In this document: positions 57,893 through 64,000 of the stretch, one piece after another | Layout: each line of letters starts with the position of its first letter | Position numbering within the stretch: position 1 is the stretch's first letter | Assembly: GCF_910592395.1 (NCBI RefSeq) | Contig: NC_088319.1 | Coordinates: 16,430,001-16,494,000 of the forward strand | DNA from: Lineus longissimus | Taxonomy: Eukaryota > Nemertea > Pilidiophora > Heteronemertea > Lineidae | Direction: 5' to 3' | Length of the DNA stretch: 64,000 nt | Notes under the pieces: model-generated | Databases searched by the model: none | What the model was told of the DNA's origin: nothing | The model's input: the letters and a program-made list of their open reading frames with translations, nothing else | Position numbers and translations under genes: made by a program

Positions 57893-60800
57893 TATATATA
57901 TTCGTTCATTCCTGTTTTCATTTAGTTATTTACTGTAGCATTTTCAGTTCCAGTCAACATTTAGCAACAAAGAACCAATTGCAGGACTTTCCTATGCTCT
58001 GGGGGTTAAAATTAAGAAGTCTATGAATGTCTATCTTGTTTCTATTTATTTCCTTTTCACCTTCATTCATTTTATAAGAACACTATCTATCAGTAGGCCC
58101 TTATTACACCAAAAATACTTTGACCAAAACCTTGCTTTCATATATCTAACCCTTTTCTGAGGTACTTGGGTGTCAAAACCTTTCCCAGAGGACACATAAC
58201 TCATTTGGATTTCCACTGATTCAGCTCTTAAGAGCTTCCACTAAACCTTCACAAAATTAGATTTTCAATGCTCCCACATAATTTTCGATGGGTCTGTCAA
58301 TATAGATTTGAAAGTGATTCCCAATTACCCAAAGATCCTCTCTTCATATGAGGTGTAAAGATACATGTTTCAGGGGTTAATATAGGCCCTGGCCTTCTTT
58401 CCCAGATCATGTCCATGCCCTCACCCTCACTCTCCCCCATCTCAGCTATGCATACCATTTACACATCATACTCCGTTATAATAAAGGACAGCAGAGAGAT
58501 GGATTGCTGTGTAAATGATAAATGATGTGCACAAGTAAATTGAATAACAAATTTTCATTTCTAAATTCGTTTGACAGCATGTTGTCATGTTTGTATAATG
58601 AATTAGGAAATATTGAAAGTGATTTTATTCAGTTGTTACAGATATCATCCATACATTGAAAACAATGGTCACCATTTCAGTTTGGTATACCAATATGCTA
58701 TTACTTGCTCTGTGAAAAATGGCCAGCATTTTGACTGGATGGATAGGCTAAAGGGAGATAGTTCCTGATTTCAAATATATTACCTTTTTTGGTCCAATGA
58801 GGAAAATCTCTGCTCTGTTATGGACTTCCAGACACTGTCTGAGTCACTCTAGACCTCCTTTTGCTGGAAATGTGAATCTCCTTATTCCAACTTTTTTTGC
58901 AGACAATCTTCCCACCCTTTACATGTTTAATCTCATAATAGTTCTAATCAAACAATACTATCATTACTTGACACCATTTCTGATGAGTCTTGTCAATGTA
59001 GGTCTTGACTTCACTTGTCATTGATGAATCCATTGGAATGCACTGATTTTTGGAGTGATTTGATTTCTAATGCCGGTTCGTCTGTGACAAACTTGGTTTT
59101 TATGGTTGTCAGAAATGATTCGCCACAGTTGCTAGGGATGAATTCAAAATGAAATCAAATGGATATATAGAGTTGAAAGTGGGCTTAAAAGGCGTAAGTA
59201 AGATGTCTTGTGTCTGCCTTTCCATTTCCACTGCCTACACCATTCATCAACTGAGGACAATCCAAGTTCCCAGTCCACACCCTATGCCCAAGCTTCCAAG
59301 GGTTTCGTAGAGGGTCCCAGTCTAAAACACAAGTTTTGTCCCATAGGTTGCTGGGCTAGGATGAACCAATATGTGCCTTTATGTCACATTGTTTTCTGAA
59401 AGTGATGAGCCCTATCATGGTTGTGCCTCAGCCAAGGGTAATATTAGTATGGTCAAGACCAAATACTGAGAGATGAGAGTCCCCGGCCTCAAACATACTA
59501 TACACAGCTCTGTCCTGTCTACGATGTCACCACGAAGAACCCACTGAAACCTTGTGCCTTCATTGTCACATTGTTTTCTGAAAAGGATGAATCCTATCTC
59601 ACCAGCACTTACTTATTGACTTTAATTGTTTTGGATTGTGCATCTGGGGAGAGAAAGGGATGATGAACTTTTAGATATTGGCAGATCTTCTCAATCGACA
59701 TCTATGTCAATTGTCATTCAGACATTTCAACCATTTGGCTGAACTGACACCCACACCAGCCATACTGACTGCTTCTGCCAAAACTGTACCAATAATGCAA
59801 GGAGTCATGACAGCAATGTCAGTATTGATCATCATCGGAATATCAATCAGTTTTGTCGCTGAAGGGTCCTTCTGATATTGAAATAGTGTAAGCAGTGTGT
59901 CATGTTTATAGCTATGGGTTTCATATTGAGCCATGTTTCTGGTCAAAAGAACATTCAGACTTTCGGTAGTAAGTTAAATGTGATTTTTTAAATATTTTGG
60001 TAAGGGTTTGAAAGACACATTGGCTGAGAATTCAATACCAGAGTACAGATACCCTGCATCAGTATACTATGCACTAAACTAAGCAAGGTCAGAAAGCAAT
60101 AAAGGAAAATGGATTCAGCAACCAAATTATATTGTAATAATAATGAATGCATGATGGCACGAATAATTCATTCTGTGTAATAGCTCCGTTTGAGGGAATT
60201 CTCTTCATAAACATCTGTGTTGCTGATTCGTGAAGGATGGTCACTGGGCACGCTCCAAGCATTCCGAGGAGAAATGGCCATGGCTCTTTGAAGACCTTGG
60301 ATCCAAAATTGCAAATTGGTAACAGGATTCGCCATGAGCTTCAGAAAGAATGACTGCATGTGTTTGTTTAGGTAAAAGTGTTGCTGAATGTCACAAAATT
60401 GTGTTCAGTGTAGAAACTGGTACCGGGTGAGCAGCTCTCTGTGTCAAGTTACTGCCAAGGAGGCACAGAAATCAATTTATGGACACTTGTGCAAGATAAT
60501 TTTGTACGAAATTACATCTTAGCTTGGTTAGTGAGGCAATTTGTTTTACAGTTAACGCTGGGTTCTGATGGGGGCTTACATGATGGCATTGGTGGCCAGA
60601 TAGGTTCACTTAACTGCCTTTTCGCCGAAGCGTTCATGGCTTTTGTCTACGTTGGCAAAAACAGATGATTGTGAGCCTATCAGATCAACTATCAGTATTG
60701 CGTGGTATATGGCACATGCAGCTGAAGGTTTAGGAGTAACCTTAAAAGTGGATTCAGTTGGAACATAGCTTGTTAGCATTGCTGTGGAGAGATCATGGTA

Positions 60801-61929
60801 GGCCTACCTGCGGAAGTTTTGTTGTCAAATCCCTAGTGTGATCATAAGCCTAAGATGTATTTTGTTGTGCTGCCAGCCTAGCCATTTGTAGCCTAGCAGC
60901 CTACAGAAGGTCGGGCTTAAAAGGCTTCTCTGTGTGATGGTGATATATTGGTGTGATACTTATTTGGTTTATGATGTAACCCTTGACAGCAGATGGTGGT
61001 TCGCCCCACTGAATGAACTCTGGATGGAACGTGTTGAATGAGTAATTGTCTGGTTCTTGCCCAGTTTGTTTGTCAGTTCTTGATCATTAAGACTAACTTT
61101 TCATGCTGTGGTCAAAGTGGTGATACCAATATTAGTTTGAGGTGATCGAGTTCTTGGAAACAGCATTCATCCTTCATTCACAGAAACAGATGGTCACAAT
61201 GTGCATGATAGCTACTGTCTCATGTCAGACATACAGCCTCCTCCACTGCAATCTTTCAAACATCTTAAATCTTCCTTTGGTGTTCCAGTCAATTCTGCTT
61301 CAGCCAATTCAGACATGAGCCAGTTTTGTTTATGGCTTCTTATAATCCATGTCATTTGTTGCTGTTCTTTATCCTGTCTATAGCTTTTGCAACTTAAGGG
61401 ATCAGTTTGATGACAAATGGATTTAAGTCATGTGTTGGGAATTTGAGTCTACTGATGTTATCATGGAAACCGACATAGCTGGTCACAATGCTATTGTCAA
61501 GTCTGATGTGATTTACTCTATATCAACCATTGCTGTAGACTCAGTTGTGCCTCAGTTCAGCATGTCGAGAAGAAAACATCACTTCATCAATGTCTACCAC
61601 AAATTTACCATGTCCGCCACCGATCACTGCCAATTTGTCCACCTGTCGTTGATTACCGTTTCTGCTCCGCTATTCAATTATCGAGACAATGATGTTATGG
61701 AAGCGCCTCACTCTGAGCAGATGCGCCAGGCTTGTCATTCATAATTAATATCGTACAGAATTAGATTCACATGGTCGTCACTGATTGGTCAGTCTGCGGT
61801 GGGGTAATGGCCCTCAAGGGGCGCTATATTGAGAAATGTATCATAGAGTGGTTGTTGACCATGTGCGTCATTGGAGGATTTGAGAACAGTCGATGGGGCC
61901 AACAGACATGACAGCCATTTTTACCTACA
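57893..61929. other. About 4 kb with no supported gene
   Basis: I scanned both strands for splice-bounded, protein-like frames and found none I can defend. Short frames at 59678-59875 (plus) and its antisense, and 61430-61744 (plus, ends in a stop with no donor), are open but unsupported. The stretch is either intergenic or intron of a gene extending beyond the window. Confidence 0.4.
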
Positions 61930-62454
61930 TCATCTCATCTTATCATTTCGAAAATCTTCAGAAATTTCCAAAGACAATGCCAATTGATCAGGGTCATCGC
62001 AGTGCAGGAACTTTGTGATGCATTGAGGAGAATATTGGCTCTTCTGTTTGCACCAGTTCATGCTTTGATAGAATGGTGTATTTATGTCGAAGTTCCTTCT
62101 TTGATGATACAATTACTCACTGACCACTGATGCAATCTTCTTAGTGGACTGCACTTGACAGAAAAGCATAAATGCTAGTAACTTTTTCCACATTTTAAAC
62201 ATTTATTGTTGACATTTGCTATTGGCACAAAATCCGAAATGAAGCATTTGGTTCTTGATACATGAAATAGATAATGCCTGCTTGTGATTGGAAATGGGTC
62301 CCAAAAACGCTCTATAACTACATAATTATTGGTCGAAAATGGGGCGACGAGGTCTAATTGGGCCAAATCTCAGCAAACAAAAGTGAGATGATGGTATGTA
62401 GTAATGTACATGAGAACAGTTAGATTCCCTCAGATATTTTAGCAGGGAGGATGT

Positions 62455-62925
62455 TCATTGCATTTTGTTGTTGAGGAGGTAACTCTGGCCTTGGGTACTG
62501 TGGCCTTTTTGTCGTAATATCGGTATCAGGCTAGACTGATATGACCCGTCACTATTCAGTCTAAGTTCTTCATCAGGAACCAAGGATACAGGATAGTTGC
62601 TGAACCTCTGTTTGTTGGCATCTTGGATGAGCTGATGGTGATTGAATGATGTCTTGAATGAGTTGTTGAAAACTTGGAGTTGATAGGAGACATCAAAAGG
62701 CTCATAGTAGTGAGATTCTTTTGGAAAGATATAACTTGTCTACCATTCATGTGGCTTTGGTTTTAGGCTGACATTGGTCGTTTCAATCGATGTGTTTCCT
62801 GATCTGAACTCAACCTTTCTCATTCTGATACTGATAAGCTCTTCAAGTTGATCCCTCTTTACACTGAGTAGAACTGGAAGGAGGGTTGAGCACTTAGTCC
62901 TACCCTGGGACCAAACTGGGAGCAT
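62455..62925 (-). pseudogene. Coding-like fragment with one internal stop
   Basis: One minus-strand frame stays open for 157 codons except for a single TAG at 62740-62742. Before the stop it reads SVKRDQLEELISIRMRKVEF, and after it FDVSYQLQVFNNSFKTSF and YPVSLVPDEELRLNSDGSYQ. This looks like real protein sequence. No family is recognised. It may be a pseudogene or a mobile-element remnant. Neighbouring minus frames at 61930-62112 and 62175-62366 may belong to the same remnant. Confidence 0.35.
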
Positions 62926-64000
62926 TGATGATCAGCAGTGGAACATGCTCTGTGTGTGGATTATCTCTCTGATCATGCCTATGAGACACAGCTAAACTTA
63001 ACTGTTACATTGGTACATAATTGTTAACCTGGAATTGAGATTGGATTTTTACGAAAAAACAATGCCTGGGCCGATTGTTGAAACGTTTGCAATGTGCCTG
63101 AGGGTAAGTTTGTCCTACAATATTCCATTTGCATGCATTCATCAATCAATTTCCTCAACCAATAATGCCGATATTTGCCGAGCTCCGATGACAGTCTCAA
63201 AGAGCAATCCTGGATGTATGTGTACAGTACTCTTTGCTTTCAAGGTCAGTGACAGATAGATGTTGGCGAGACCAGTGCAATTTCCTAAAGAAATGACTTA
63301 ACTTATATGTAGTCTGTTCCAGTGAAATTCTTCACCATCTGTATTCTGCATACGAATTCCTCCGACACTACACAAACTTGATTAAGCCACCAACACAACT
63401 ATAAAATGCAATGATGTGCTTGTTACTGCTGATTGGTGGTACGTGGCTTAGATGTTAAAGCAACCACATCTCTAATTAGCAGTTTGCTCTTCTTAGATAT
63501 TCAGAGACAGTGAAGCACTTCTCTCCCTAGCAAGAGGAAGGCTGAATTGCAAAAATTGTTGATGAGTCTAGCTGTTTGTTTGTTTGTTTTTATCTTAAAT
63601 TAAGCTCGTAAATTGTGTTAACTTACATCCTAAAACATCATTGTTGGGTGTGGTGATCTAAGAAATGACACCTTGTTGTGCAAGAAGCTAAGATATCTCG
63701 ATCAATATTTTGTCTTGTAACTGCAGAGATTGTACAGTAAAAGTATAAAGCAACTCAAGGGACTCAATGGCGTCGACACAGTATTGACTTTCTGCGCTCT
63801 AATAACGTTATTTCTCATGCTGAACACCAACCCAAACAGAGTAATAAATGCATATTATTGCAAGTCAATATGACAAGTAATATGACCATATTATTATAGC
63901 ACAACATCAATGGTTGTGAATTTATTGTAATTGCAGCACATTTCAGACCTGGGCAGCTATTTTTATAATTGTAACTCTACTTGGTAGAATACATGGAGGT
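62926..64000. other. Right edge, no supported gene
   Basis: No exon is supported. One short candidate (63062-63103, plus, MPGPIVETFAMCLR before a GTAAGT donor) is too small to call. Confidence 0.35.

Noticed and set aside
61430-61744. 104-codon plus-strand frame
   Set aside because: It is long and open but has no clear acceptor or donor and no recognisable family. Frames of this length are expected by chance in 64 kb on six frames.
63062-63103. 14-codon start (MPGPIVETFAMCLR) before a strong GTAAGT donor
   Set aside because: Too short to separate from chance, and no partner exon was found.

Overview
This window is eukaryotic genomic DNA. The coding exons are short, split by GT-AG introns of roughly 100 to 4,000 bases, and encode clearly animal proteins. 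The DNA is AT-rich (estimated by eye), and introns are small for a vertebrate. Proteins such as AP-2 mu and RPL22 are highly conserved yet not vertebrate-identical. I infer an invertebrate animal, probably marine (deuterostome or lophotrochozoan), and cannot name the species.

Layout, left to right. (1) 130-565, plus: last two coding exons of PEX10 (peroxisomal RING E3), entering from the left edge. (2) 895-6375, minus: a six-exon, ten-finger C2H2 zinc-finger protein of 1,443 aa with an unusual array of R-x-R-x-x-S motifs. (3) 9453-12089, minus: a six-exon, 206-aa basic, probably nuclear protein I do not recognise. (4) 13010-16968, plus: a ten-exon Gfo/Idh/MocA family NAD(P)-dependent oxidoreductase, with a decayed duplicate of its fifth exon. 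(5) 18058-19442, minus: RPL22. (6) 20173-30205, plus: AP2M1, the AP-2 clathrin adaptor mu subunit, with several candidate microexons. (7) 31774-42136, minus: a very large ankyrin-repeat protein with a long acidic repeat region and a degenerate protein kinase (pseudokinase) domain. (8) 43322-45606, minus: SFT2D3-like Golgi transport membrane protein. (9) 46283-54401, plus: PLEKHM2 (SKIP), the RUN/PH adaptor linking Arl8 lysosomes to kinesin-1. (10) 54402-64000: PLEKHM2 3' UTR, then a gene-poor region with one plausible first coding exon, a miniature transposon and coding-like fragments I cannot assign.

Gene order alternates. Three head-to-head pairs share short 5' regions: basic protein/oxidoreductase, RPL22/AP2M1 and SFT2D3/PLEKHM2. 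Tail-to-tail pairs are PEX10/zinc finger, oxidoreductase/RPL22 and AP2M1/pseudokinase. AP2M1, SFT2D3, PLEKHM2 and PEX10 are housekeeping membrane-traffic or organelle genes, but they do not form one pathway. PEX10, RPL22 and PLEKHM2 are all on human 1p36, so the window may keep part of an ancient linkage group.

The most unusual items are the ankyrin-repeat pseudokinase (with an IRE1/RNase L-like C-lobe but no visible nuclease domain), the AGC-kinase-type phosphosite array in the zinc-finger protein, the AP2M1 microexon candidates, and the relic exon in the oxidoreductase. All exon boundaries were called by eye from reading frame and splice consensus, with no transcript evidence.
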